From: Halicephalobus mephisto
Taxonomy: Eukaryota; Nematoda; Chromadorea; Rhabditida; Panagrolaimidae
DNA length: 61,020 nt
Assembly (NCBI GenBank): GCA_009193035.1
Contig: SWDT01000160.1
Span: forward strand, 1 to 61,020
Direction: 5' to 3'
The position numbers and the translations under genes are program-made. Positions 40,445 through 52,266 of this stretch are shown piece after piece; positions within the stretch are counted from its first letter, which is position 1; every line of letters starts with the position of its first letter. A model generated the notes under the pieces. It saw only the letters and a list, made by a program, of their open reading frames with translations, made no database searches and was not told the DNA's origin.

Positions 40445-42999
40445 AGCAATCTTTCTGGATCGGTGGCATTATTGCCGTTCCAATCGTATCCTTAACTTTC
40501 GCAAATGAATAGAGAATTTCGTATTTTATTCAACTCCAATCCTGAAGTATCTAGATCCATTTAAGAAGAATTTAGTTCCGGGAAAATTACGAAATCATCA
40601 TTCAAAATCAAAATTCTAGGATATTTTAGTTTCCAAAAATTTCGAAAATTCGCGTCAAAACCATCTCGTAATTCAATTTCTGAGTTTTATGATATACGAT
40701 TGATTAAAAAATAACAAAAATCCGCAATTTTTAGGCTACTTAATTTTTTTAACTTTTTATTGAAATTATTTCGTAAAAAATTATTTATTAATTTTTATAA
40801 TATATAATCGATTAAAAAATAACAAAAATCCGAAATTTCAGGGTATTTTTTAAAAATTTTTTACCGAAATTATTTCATAAATAAATTTTATAATATATAA
40901 TCGATTAAAAAATAACAAAAATCCGAAATTTTAGGGTATTTTTTAAAAATTTTTTACCGAAATTATTTCATAAATAAATTTTATATTTTATATTCTGATT
41001 ATCAATTAAGTAATAAAATATTTTTAAAATCACCAATTTTGTCATTTTTGTAATTATTGTCGAATTTTTTCTTCAAGGATTTCCGAATCTAGTCGGCAGG
41101 ATAAGCCGGACAAATTTGACTAGTTTTCTGCGAAGAGTCGAAATGTGTGTTGAATGACATTCGGTAAAGCTGTCCTTCAAAGCTCTTGAAATTCTTCGCC
41201 GTGTTTTACTTTCTCGCCAACGCTTGATTTCAAATGTTTTTCGCACAAGGTGTTCCGCAAATTATTTCATTCCCCATGACGTTCACTATCCCCTCGAAGT
41301 TTGCGGTACTCTTCAGAGTGATTTTTGCAAATTTTAGGACAAAAATAAAGCACATTCCAAGTGTCAAGAATTTTATTTTTCTTAAACTTTTACTTTTTTA
41401 AATTTTAATTTTTTTAAACCTTATTTTTTTTAAATCTTTTTTTTTTAAATTTTAATTTTTTTTAAAAATTTATTTTTCTAAAAATTTTACTCTTTTAAAT
41501 TTTTATTTTCTTTAAAAATCCTATTTTTTTTTGAAAAGTTTTATTTTTCTAAAAATTCTACTTTTTTTATTTTTAAAAAAATCTTTTTTTTGAAAAGTTT
41601 TATTTTTTTGAAAATCCTTTTTTTTAGAAGTTTTATTTTTCTAAAAATTCTACTTTTTTTACCTTTTATTTTTTTAAAACTTTATTTTTGATAATTTTAT
41701 ATTTATATCAATTTTATTTGTTTCTTCAGAATTTTTATAAATGTTAAAATTACTAGATTTTAATTTTTGAATTCCCCGCGCAAAAGGAGAGAGGTCCACA
41801 AAAAACGAAAAAACAGCAAATCTGGCAACCTATTACGAAATTGACTCTTTTTTTTCTATTTGTTTTTACCTAAATTTTACAGTTTTCTAGAAGCAAAAAT
41901 TTTGCAAAAGCTTTTATTTTTTATTTTGTACAATGGTATGTTAAGAACTCTGTTTTTTGAAAATTTATATTTATTTTATTTTTTGTCCAAGAACATTAAA
42001 AAATTTTCCGGTACAGATAATTGTGAAAATCCTTATTCATTAATTCTGGCGATAATGGAATTCATTATTATTAAAATTGTCGATTTCGAACTTTGAAACT
42101 GAACTTTCTAACTAATTTCGAACTTTGAAGTTGAACTTTGAACTTTAAATTTTGAAGTTGAACTTTCAAACTAATTTCGAATTTTGCAGTTGAACTTTGA
42201 ATTTTAAAGTTGAACCTTCAAGTCGATTTCGAACTTTATAATCTAACTTTGAATTATTGAATTCAACTTCTAACCTTGAAATAGAACTTTCGAATTGATT
42301 TCGAACTTTGAGCTTTGAAGTTCGACTTTGAATTTTTAAATTGATTTAAATTTTTGAAGTCGAATTTTGGATTTTTAAATCCAACTTTGAACTAATTTCG
42401 GATTTTCAAAAATCCCAATTTGAGTCCGGTAGTTCAGATTCGGAAACTGAAAACTTCAAAAAATCGACGGTTCTGATTATTACCCCTTCATTTTCACAGT
42501 TAACTAGAATCTCAAGGTCGGTCATCAAAGAGCCAATTTTAGAGGTACTCATTTTTGAAAAACCATTTTTGATTCCGAACTTGTTCAATAAGTTTTTTCG
42601 GACAATTATCTCAAATTATTTTTCAGCCATGATATGGGTCAAGATTTTTTGCATTCATTTACATCAATAATAATAATAATAATATAAAAATAAAAACTTT
42701 TTTAATAATATAAAAATAAAAAATTTTTTAAATAATATAAAAATAAAAAATTTTTTAATAATGTAAAAATAAAAACTTTTTTAATAATGTAAAAATAAAA
42801 ACTTTTTTAATAATATAAAAATAAAAAATTTTTTAATAATTTTAAAAATAAAGAATTGTTAAATTTCAGAAAATTTTAAAAATTCTATAAAATTCCAAAA
42901 ATTCGAAATTTTCTAATTTTTAAAACTATTAATTTTTTTTAATTTTATAGGATTCTAATTTTTGCATTTGAAAAATCTAGTGATCTAGTATTTTTGTAG

Positions 43000-45900
43000 A
43001 AAATCCAGAAAATCGTCCTCGGAACGAATTTCCGGTTCCGGAATTGTCACTTCTCGCTCTCCCGCGGACAATTCTCAAACCAAGTTTGTCCCAAATCTAG
43101 AGGACTCTAAATTCTCACAGTTGAGTTTCATTACTTCACTCCCAATCTGATTTTGTCGGCCAGTCTTATGCTTGATCACAAACAATAAAACTGTCCATCT
43201 TTCTATGATAGAACCGTTTTGCGTTAATTTTTATTTATTTCGAACGTTTTCAATCGTCTCAATTGGGCTTCTAAAATAACTAAAATTTAAAAATATTAAA
43301 TTTTCCGATCATTTCAGTTTTTAAAATTTTTTTTGAATTTTTTAAATTTCTTCCATTTTTGAATTTTTTTAAATTTTTTGAATTTTTTAAACTTTCGAAA
43401 AATTTCTTTAGTCTTTTAAATTCCGATAAATGATGGAAAAACTGTCAATAAGGTTAACTCGGAATTTTCTTGATTACACTGTCTTTGAGTACCGTGTCAA
43501 CTCGTTTAAATTGTTTTTAACTTAAATTTTTAGCTTTTTTAAAACAAACTGAATGGGTATCAGGTAACTAGTTTTTTAATTTTTGAAATTCCCTAAATTT
43601 CTTAGATTTTTTAATTTTCGAAAAATCTAAAATTAAAAGAAATGTAAAAAATTAGTTTTTAAAATCGTTTAATTTCCGCAATTTTAGAGATAAAAGTCAG
43701 CATGGCCTCAGGAACGGCGGTCTCCATACCAGTGAGCACAGCTTGCCCGAGAAGCTGACCCAGGCCCTGAAGGCCCTCCGACCTGGGGTCCTTTCCCAGA
43801 GTTCAAGTGGCAGTTCTCCTTTCGTGTCAAAAGTACCTAATTTCCCACTTTATTAAACAATTTTTAAAGAATTTTTTCCAGTCAGGAGTTGTTGATGCAG
43901 ATGACGTCATATACTATACCAGTACAAACAGATTTCCAACTCGAGAAAACAGCAATAGTCAAGACAAGAGGACCACTAAAGGAAGGATATTTTCCAATCA
44001 GAGAAAAAGCAAATCCGTCTTCGCAAAGCATTCCTCGCCTTCCCAAAACGACATTAGTGCTCAATTCAATCACGGAGTGCTGTTGAATGAGGTCAAGAGT
44101 CTGGACCAAATCAGACATTTGTACAAATCTGTCCCGAACGTCTCATCTTTCGAAGAAGAGCCTCAAACGTGGGTTACTGTAATTAGATATTCACAAAATT
44201 TAAAAAATATTCTCAAATCACAAGTTTCCAAAAAATTAAAATATTTTTTGGAATTTCTTATTGTAGGAAATTTTAAAAATTTAATTTAGAAATTTATTAT
44301 TTTTCTTAATTTCGGGTGTTGAGTTTAAAAAATACTGTATTTTTCATTTTTAAATATTTCGAAATTTAGACCAAGGATATCTGACCGGAAAATTTACGAA
44401 TACTCAGTTGGAGAATCACCTCAGTCTTCCTCTGTCTCACCACGAAACCCTCCAATGTATTTGAGGAATTCCAACCAAAAACTTCTACATACGGATACTT
44501 ACATAACAGCAACATCCTCTTCCGTATCGTCTCTCGGTACCAGTCAATCCCCGACCGACAGTGGTTACCGATCAAATTCAAGACATCTGGTTGATCCGAA
44601 ACCACCACCACTACCGTCCAATCCTCCCCCATTGTCACCGTCCGAACATCAGACTGATTTCAATTCTCGAAAAACTTCCCGTTCTGAAAAGGAAATCCTG
44701 GAAAAACCATCTGGTACTTGTTTATTTCAAATCAAATTGAAAAAATTTGATTTTAGATTTTTCAAATGGAATTCCTTCCTTATTCAAAGACCAATTTTAC
44801 GGTAGCTCCCCCGTCAATGTTAACAATTTTCTAGAGACAGACAGAGGGATATCGCAATCCACAAACGAGATCTTCATTAAGAAAATCGAAACAGATGCAA
44901 GGGATCAAGGATCTCCAGAAGTCCCTCCAGTGAAGCTTCCGATTGACGAAAGGGATGTTTTCACCGTGATCCAACGAGGAAGATTCAAACACCAAGGACT
45001 ATTGATCACCCTAGGGGTAGTTAAAAATTTGACAAATCTCATGGCTGTCCCTTTGTTGAGAATCTGTACAGAAGCCTCCAGACTCGCGAAACCTTTAGTT
45101 AAATGTACAATGAACGATATCAAATACGCTACTATGCTATGTTTGCCTGAATCTGTCGCGGACGAATGTATCAAAGCCGCAATTCAAGCTACAACTCTCT
45201 ATGCTCTCAGCGGGACCGGAGCCCTTAGAATAAGTATGAGTCGCAGATCCGGGCTCAATCTCTCCGTTGGGAATTTCTACCGATGGATGATCGACAGTCG
45301 AATTGCAAACATCATAACAGAAACTGTATGTTATGGTTTGAATAACAGGGGGAATATTCAATAGCAATAGTACAGTCAAATCACAGCAATAATACCTATA
45401 TTACAAAAATCATATATGAACTTTTTTATGAAGTGATCCTATGTGGATTTCCAAGCTTTGGAAGCTAGAGTAATCCGAAATTGGAGTTTCTTAATTATTT
45501 TTAGAATATTTTCTCCTAGATCTGAAACGTTAGGATCGGAGTTAAATAAGATACAAAAGCCTGTTTATTCTCGAGGATTAAAGGCAATGTGTCAAAAGAT
45601 TGATAGATGTTGCGAACACTATACATGGCACTAAAACAACACACAAAAGATGAGTTGCCTTCTTAACGATAATAATTGGAGCACAATTGGTATTCTTTTT
45701 CGGCAATAGCAAATCAACTAATTGATATATAGGATTTTTCGTTCTGGAAGCGCATGAAAGACAGAGATATTATAACTATTTGGTATATCAACAACGACAT
45801 GTGAAAACAAAAAAGTAATGAAAATAATAATAATAATAAGAGTAATAAGGTAACAGCGAACTGACAAAATAGTTTTTCATTATGGGCCATGTAGAAACCA

Positions 45901-48900
45901 GGGAGATAAAGGTGCTCAGTACATCAACAAAAACAAAAAAACAATAACAAAAAATAATAATAACAAAAACAAAAAATAATAATAATAAATTTAAATTTAA
46001 ATTAATAACAGCGGTGACACAACTAACGCGCGGTTCTCTCTCACCTACAGTAACTCTGATAACATTCAGGGTTTTTCGTCTCGGGACCACGTTTTTCGAG
46101 TCTTTTCCTTTTCAGTCAGTTATGAATCCTAAAATTGCATAAAAATTCTTTCGTTTTTTAAAGTTATTTTTTTAATTACCGTATTTTAGGCCGCAATTTA
46201 CTTAGCTGCTGTCATAGAATGTCTTTTGGAAAAAATTCTTTCCGGAATTTCGGATGAAATAGGTTTGTTGGCTTTAATCCAAAAACTGGCTAGTTGTTTG
46301 TTTACAGGAAAATCCGTCACGATTACAGAAGAAATTTTTGACAACTTGATAGCTCCTCATGCGGATCTCTGCCAATTTCTTCAATTTCAAGAATCAAAAA
46401 AATCAAAAAAATTAAAAAATATATTTTGTGCTCAAAACGAAGCTGAATTAAGAACGGTTCTGGATCACTTATATAGGAAACTTCATTCATCATCGAATTT
46501 ACTGGATCAAAACAGCAGAAGATCGAAAAACATTTTGTATTTCGGAAAACAGGCAATTTCGTCACTTTTTTACTTCACGCGATGCAAGGGCAGATTATGT
46601 CATTGTCAGGATCCAGATCCAAGCAACAAAATTTCTCTCTATGATTGGTTGAGATTTATTTTGTACTTTGTGGATCACAGATTCGGAATGCACGTGGATC
46701 AACAAGATGTTCTTCAAGCCGCGAGATTACTGCTTCCGAACGTGGATTGTCCGCCGTATCCAGTGGATCTCGTTGTGATTTCTCCATCTCTCCCTGGAAC
46801 CATCACAAACTCCAAAAAACGACGTCAAGATATAGCTTTCACTTTGTTACTAAGTGCCGAGAACGATTTCCTCAACGAAGCCTTCCAGTTACTCGGACCC
46901 CAGAAGCACAAAGCCACCAACGACTACGTAAGTAATTTTCATCGTTTTCACCGTCGCAAATTCTTAAAAAACGAAAATCATCTCATGAATTTTCGAACTT
47001 TCCAGTCAGGACCAAAAGTAAAAAAATCTAATTTTTAAAATTCTATAAAAAAATAAAAATAATCATACTATTACAAAACTTAAAAATGAAGATTATTACG
47101 AAATAACTTCTCAATACGAATTTTCGAACTTTCCAGTCAGGACCAAAAGTAAAAAAATTTAATTTTTATGACTGTAAAAGTAGAATAATTGTTTTTTTAT
47201 AAAATTCCAAAAATAAGATATTTTACAAAATAATCTTACTGCGAAATTTTAGAATTTAAATAAAATCCTAAAATTTAAATAAAAGAGAGTCGATTTCGTA
47301 ATAGGTTGCCAGATTTGCCGTTTTTGTCTTTTTTGTAAATCTTTCTTCCTTTGCGCGGGAATTTGAAAATTCTAAAAATCATCAAAAATCAAAAGTTAGA
47401 TTTTTACTGATCTTTGTAGTTTTTTAAATTTAGATAAAAAGTAAAATAAATCGCTAATTTGCCAGTTTTTCTGTTTTTATCAAGTTTACTCCTTTTCTGC
47501 GCGAATTCAGAAATTTCAAAAATATTAATTTTTTTATTTAAAATTAAAAATTTTATGTTTGTGTTTATAAATGCATAATTTTCAGGGATTGACAGCTCTC
47601 GCTCAAGCTGTGATAACTCGGAACGAAGAAGCTGTTTCATTTTTGATTTCCAAGGACGTAGATGTGAATTTGTCTGTTCCGGCGGACAACACTAATCACA
47701 GTTCGGCCTTATCCAGCGAGTTCTCCGGATGGACTCCTTTATCCTGGGCTGTGGTCAATCAAGACGTCTTCATGGTCGGGAAACTGCTGGAAGCCTGTGC
47801 GGACGTGGACGAAGTCTACATGGTCCACGAAACCCCCCTCCAACTGGCGGCAATGATCGGAGATCCGGAGATTTTTTCGAGATTAATCAGCTGCGGAGCG
47901 AATTCCTTCAGTTCGACGATGAATTACGATTCTTTAAACGCGAATTTCCGATCTGCAGGTTCTCCTTGCGCTTTGGCCATCGCCGCGGCCTTCGGGAGAC
48001 GCAGATTCATGAACATCATGCTCTCCCAATCCGTACTCTCCCATCCCTCGGATCAGGATTTATCCATAACCGACTTTTTAATCGAAACAAACGAAAATCA
48101 AAAAATTAAAAATTCCCAAGAAATTAACGAAGATTCGAAATTCAGAAAATTGCCGAAAGTGATCCAGAAGGCCTCCCAAGAAGCCCTCTACTACGCCGTG
48201 GAGACTTCCCGATCGGACGTGGCCATGGATCTCAGGAGATTAGGCGTTCCCTGGAACATCCACACCTGGACCAGGAGTCTCCAAACCGTCTACGATGCCG
48301 GAGACAGATCCACGATGATAAGCATCCTCCGCGATTTCAACACGAGATTATCCGATGAGCTATCCGTCGACATCATTGACGATACTGTAGCTATCGTAAG
48401 TAGACTATTAAAAAACCAAAAATTGCTTGGAAATTTTTAGAAAATTTAGGTAAAAAATTAACAAAAAGTGCGAGTCGATTTCGTAATGAGTTGCCAGTTT
48501 TTCCTTTTTTATAAAATTTTTTGTTTTTGCGCGAGAATTCAAAAATCTTAAAAAATTTTATATATCAACTTTTAAATTATAGTTTTTAATTGTGAAATTT
48601 AATTATTTTTTAGTTATTTGACGTTATCCGTTACGAAAGCAGACAACCTGATGGCGCTCCAGAATCCGTGGCTCAGATCGTTTCTTTGTTGAACGAAAAA
48701 TTCACAAAAGACTCTTCGGACATTTCTGATTCGGTTTCCCAGACGAATCGATCGACTCAGGAATCCTCCTCAGGGATCGTGGTGTCTTCGAAGCCGATGA
48801 TCAACCCCAAGTACGCCGACAACTCCGAACTCTCCGATATAAGATTCAAAATCGAAGAAAGAATAATCTACGCCCACAGAATCGTCTTAGTTAATGCTTC

Positions 48901-49616
48901 TGATGGATTCAAGAGATTACTCGACAACCCCAGCGGCATTATCGAACTCGATAATGTTTCATATGACGTTTTCAAAGTTTTAATCGATCACATGTACGGC
49001 AACAGAACCCAATCCCACGAAAAAATGGTCTCAGAAGGGCTCATCTTTCAGCTCGAAGTGATGGAAGCTTCTCTATCCTTCGGCTTGGATCAGCTCACCC
49101 ACGAATGTTATGATCTTATTAAATCCGAAACAAATAACGACAATTGTGTCAAAATCTACAGATTCGCCCAGGTAAGGGAAATTGATACTTCAACCTTCGG
49201 CAATTCATATATGAACTTTTAAAATCGATATATCAATTTCAAAAAATTACATATGAATCTAAAGAACCGGTATACAAGTCATTAAGAAGTTCATATATAA
49301 ATCACAAAAGAATTCATATATGAATTTTTAAAATCGATATATGAACTTTTAAAATCGATATATGAATTTTTAAAATCGATATATGAACTTTTAAAATCGA
49401 TATTTTCAGCGTTGTGGAATCCAGTCACTGATCAGTGACAGTGAAGTTTATATTCTGCAAAACATTGGGTCTTTAATCTATAACGACCAGCTGAGAATCA
49501 TGCTTCAACGATCAGGACAACCAGGATGGTGCGACATCTGCGCTGCTCTCGCGAACAGACTCGTGGAGGCGTTTGAATCTTTCACTGCCCGACAAAACTC
49601 GAAACGACATTGTTGA
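43000..49616 (+). CDS. ankyrin-repeat/BTB protein, ABTB2/BTBD11 family, 5' end not located
   Basis: Nine exons (43000-43119, 43688-43832, 43882-44168, 44370-44713, 44757-45325, 46190-46927, 47586-48395, 48614-49171, 49410-49616) join in frame to about 1258 residues; the first enters mid-codon, so an initiating exon lies upstream. The N-terminal 360 residues are Ser/Pro-rich and disordered (PKPPPLPSNPPPLSPSEHQ). The family core then follows: an ABTB2-type histone-fold-like region (VIQRGRFKHQG, RLAKPLVKCTMNDIKYA, GLNLSVGNFYRWMIDSRIA, AAIYLAAVIECLLEKIL), ankyrin repeats (GLTALAQAVITRNEEAVSFL, GWTPLSWAVVNQDVFMVGKL, ETPLQLAAMIGDPEIFSRLI) and a BTB domain (LSDIRFKIEERIIYAHRIVL, FKVLIDHMYG). The C-terminus is RQNSKRHC. 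Such proteins are thought to be CUL3 adaptors or neuronal scaffolds. The three large core exons are unusually long for this window. Confidence 0.9.
45326..46189. other. 864-nt intron of the ankyrin/BTB gene
   Basis: The largest intron of this gene. It contains AATAATAATAATAAGAGTAA and CAAAAACAAAAAATAATAATA microsatellites (45820-46000) and otherwise unique text with several short frames lacking support. No nested gene is seen. Confidence 0.4.
47280..47365 (-). repeat. GAGTCGATTTCGTAATAGG dispersed repeat (ankyrin/BTB intron)
   Basis: GAGTCGATTTCGTAATAGGT, TGCCAGATTTGCCG, then T-rich text and GCGCGGGAATT. Further copies: 41765-41850 (inverted), 47440-47520 (partial), 48470-48545, 53244-53345, 53560-53640 (partial) and 57660-57770 (inverted). 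Confidence 0.75.
48465..48548 (-). repeat. GAGTCGATTTCGTAATAGG dispersed repeat (next ankyrin/BTB intron)
   Basis: GCGAGTCGATTTCGTAATGA, GTTGCCAGTTTTTCC and GCGCGAGAATTC: the same family as 47280-47365, in the adjacent intron and the same orientation. Confidence 0.7.
49230..49405. repeat. CATATATGAA short tandem array in last ankyrin/BTB intron
   Basis: Four to five copies of a 23-bp unit, AAAATCGATATATGAACTTTT, immediately before the acceptor at 49409. Confidence 0.8.
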
Positions 49617-49999
49617 TTGCTCGATTTATACTTACATAATCACACATTTACAACTTGTTAAAAATAATGAAATTACATATGATTATATCGACGCAATCAA
49701 AACCGAACAAATTCAACGCTAACGAGCAACACTAAGCCATTCCAGGCAACTCGCACCTCCTAAAAAAGAGAAAAACGTGTGGGCAGGAATGTCTCAAAAC
49801 GAAAAAAATCACTCCGCATAATTTGCGCTTCCTAAAAAAGGAGAATTTAGGTGGAAAATCCTAAACGAAAATTAAAAGAGATGCTTCGAAATTTTTTTTG
49901 GTTGTTACGAAGTCTTGTAATTTATACTTTCATATTATTCAAAGTTTCATATACGATAAGTAGCTCCAAATCCCGACGCCATCCTCACTCTGTTTTTCT
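49617..49999. other. 3' region between convergent genes
   Basis: The ankyrin/BTB 3' UTR and the 3' flank of the His-rich gene. Two similar segments (CCTAAAAAAGAGAAAAACGT and CCTAAAAAAGGAGAATTTAG, near 49760 and 49830) repeat with a period of about 70 bp. No gene. Confidence 0.35.
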
Positions 50000-50857
50000 T
50001 TAGTGGTTGTGATTTTCGTGATTGTGATTTTTGTGATTGTGGTTTTTGTGGTCGTGATTTTCGTGACTTTCCTCGTCGAATTCTTTAGTTCTCTTCAAAG
50101 TGTTCCTGACACGTCTACTGGAATGACGATGTCCATCATTGTGTCCATGTCTGTCATGATTCTGTTTGTTATTATGACGAAGAGGAACTTCGTCAAATTC
50201 TCTACTTCTGTGAAGATTATGTTTGTCTCGTTTTGTCAGTTTCCTCAGGACATCCCCATGACGACGTTTTCTGAATTTATCCGCTTCTGTTCCGTTGGTG
50301 GGTTTTTCTTCTTTTTCGTCAGATTCTTCAGAAGACGAGTCCTCTTCTTTGTTGTCCCCAGTTTCACGAGAAGACTCAGCTTTGTCGCTTTCGCGTTTTG
50401 CTTCGTCATCATTGTTTCTCTCAAGAGCTGCAAAAATATAAAACATAAATACCTGCATAAATATGTGGTTATATATGTAAATTCATATATAAACACGCAT
50501 TTTATATATAAACATGTAAAATGTATAAATTCATATATAAATATTCATTTTTATATATGAATACGTATTTTTAGGTGGTGATTTCGACACTTCCAATGAA
50601 TGTCAAAAATAATGATTAAAAAATACGTCACTATCGAAAAAATAGTGTCTCAAAAACTCCGATTTCAATGGAGAATAAACACTATCTATTTTTCAATAAA
50701 GTATATATTATTTTATAATAATTTTACCTTCGATATCGTCGTTTTGTTTTTGAGGAGAATCTTCTTCGTTGTTTTTCTTTTTTTTCTTCTTACTGGCATC
50801 GATTTCAACGACCAATGCAACAACGAGCACAGCGATAAAAAGATACTTCCACTTCAT
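50000..50857 (-). CDS. small secreted, highly charged His-rich protein
   Basis: Two exons (50857-50728 and 50427-50000) join in frame to 185 residues. A signal peptide (MKWKYLFIAVLVVALVVEIDA) is followed by a Lys run (SKKKKKKNN), an acidic Ser/Glu stretch (EEDSSSEESDEKEEKP), then basic and His-rich sequence. Two related blocks occur, HNLHRSREFDEVPLRHN and VRNTLKRTKEFDEESHEN, both with [RK](S/T)[RK]EFDE, and the tail is repeated HKNHNHENHNH. The strongly alternating charge and His tail suggest a metal-binding or matrix protein, or a precursor cleaved at basic sites. I do not recognise it. The start is the in-frame ATG that begins the signal peptide. Confidence 0.72.
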
Positions 50858-51050
50858 CTTGAATCTGAAAAATAAAATATAAAAAATAATTCGCACACGA
50901 CTGGAACCTTGTTTATTCTTGAAAATTGAAGTTTTGATTTTTATCTTGGACAGTTTTATCGCATTTAAGATAAAATTTTATCTATTTTTACCGTGATCAA
51001 AAAACAGAAAATTTATTTGATGAAAAATAAAAAATTTCGATAAACAGAAA

Positions 51051-52182
51051 TTAATCATAGTAGCGTTTCAGATTTGAGGTGACGAAATCCTTAATTGTGG
51101 GAAATCTGGTCTCAATGAGTTCCTTTCCTTTGATTTCGTAAGGACAGCAAAGGACGACCGCCAAGTGACCGAAAATACAAGCTTCTGTCTGAAATTAATT
51201 TTTTATTTTTAAAGAAAATTAAATTTTTCCAAAAGTTACTCTGTTCAATCCTCCAGATGGCTTCCTTGATTGAAGATAAGTTTCAATAGCAGCTAAATCC
51301 TTTTCGTAAATTTCGAAAATTTCGTTTTTGGAAAGTCTGCCGATGCCGTCGTGGATGAGTCTTTCCATGACTTTGCGCTTCAATATCGGACCGAAGATGT
51401 ATTTCAACATGTTTGGAAATTTCCCATCCATCATAATTTCTGCCATTTCGAAAGGATGGAAACAAATTCTATCTATATTCGCACACCTAAAAGTTGTAAA
51501 TTCCATATATGAAAAGTAGTACTTAAAAATCATTAATTTCATATATGAAAAGTGGTACTTAAAAATCATTAATTTCATATATGAAAAGTGGTACTTAAAA
51601 ATCATTAATTTCATATATGAAAAGTAGTACTTAAAAATAATTAATTCCATATATGAAAATTATTTTTTAAAACTATAAATTCCATATAAAAACTTTTCTA
51701 ACTTACGCAAAAACTCTGGTATCTGTCATTCTATCGATCAATCTGGATTCTGAAGCTTCTAAAGACGATTCTTTCTAAATAAGAAAATTATTATTAATAT
51801 ATAAAATATAAAATGAAACCTTTAAATTAAAATATTCTTCCAAAAAAATCAGAACATATTGAGAATCCGCATATTGTTCTCCATTTAATTCCATAAATGG
51901 TATCAATCCATGCTTGGACCTATTTGTAAAAGACGTTATTATTTCATGTTCTATTTTATTCGATTTCAAATAAATTTCTACTTTCCATCCAAATGGCGAC
52001 GGATTTGGGTTCTTCTTATTCGGAGGAAACTGGTACAAATACACCACGTCTTTCTTCCAGTCTGTCTTCAGAATCTCTCCTGATCCCTTTTTAGGCTTAA
52101 TTAATTCCAAGAAAAAAACTCTCAAAAATCGAAAAACAAAAATCCAAAAAATAATATTTATTATTGTTAACCAGTAAGACAT
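51051..52182 (-). CDS. CDR/FAXC (failed axon connections-like) GST-fold protein, gene A
   Basis: Four exons (52182-51820, 51774-51707, 51486-51240, 51188-51051) join in frame to 271 residues. An N-terminal hydrophobic anchor (YWLTIINIIFWIFVFRFLRVFF) is followed by the thioredoxin-like domain (KKDVVYLYQFPPNKKNPNPS, PFGWKVEIYLKSNKIEHE, HGLIPFMELNGEQYADSQ) and an all-helical GST-C-like domain ending FGHLAVVLCCPYEI..FPTIKDF. This is the CDR/FAXC/metaxin-related layout; in C. elegans the CDR proteins respond to cadmium and osmotic stress (established for some members). It lies just downstream of paralogue B on the same strand. Its mirrored partner A' at 58823 is broken. Exon 1 lies inside the left palindrome arm; exons 2-4 lie outside it. 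Confidence 0.88.
51490..51690. repeat. tandem CATATATGAAAAGT repeat in gene A intron 2
   Basis: Four copies of a 51-bp unit (TTTCATATATGAAAAGTGGT, ACTTAAAAATCATTAA), nearly identical to each other, filling the intron. Confidence 0.85.
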
Positions 52183-52266
52183 GATTCGATCAAAGGCGAA
52201 AAATAAACATTTCAGAGGAAATCACAGTTATTTCGCAGCACATACTACACACTGATAAGGATAAGA

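Larger units (their letters stand above)
37919..42999. other. 5-kb intergenic region, mostly repeats
   Basis: In order: a tandem repeat of about 115 bp with GTGATGAAATGCGATGTA and ATATCATATGGATTACGA (38285-38640, three copies); a T-rich stretch (38760-38995); two terminal-repeat elements (39714-39897 and 39992-40444); three copies of a 95-bp unit with TAATATATAATCGATTAAAA (40680-41000); a less AT-rich block (41070-41335) that may hold 5' sequence of the ankyrin/BTB gene; T-rich repeats (41370-41700); a GAACTTTGAAGTTGAACTTT array (42090-42400); and a TAATATAAAAATAAAAA array (42665-42850). One weak ORF is listed separately. Confidence 0.5.

Noticed and set aside
45443..45634. Nested plus-strand ORF in the large ankyrin/BTB intron
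   Set aside because: Short, without splice context or recognisable sequence; consistent with chance.
50003..50560. 185-codon plus-strand frame, hydrophobic and Val/Ile/Phe-rich
   Set aside because: It is the antisense of the His/Lys/Glu-rich exon; the minus strand has a signal peptide, proper splice sites and a sensible protein.
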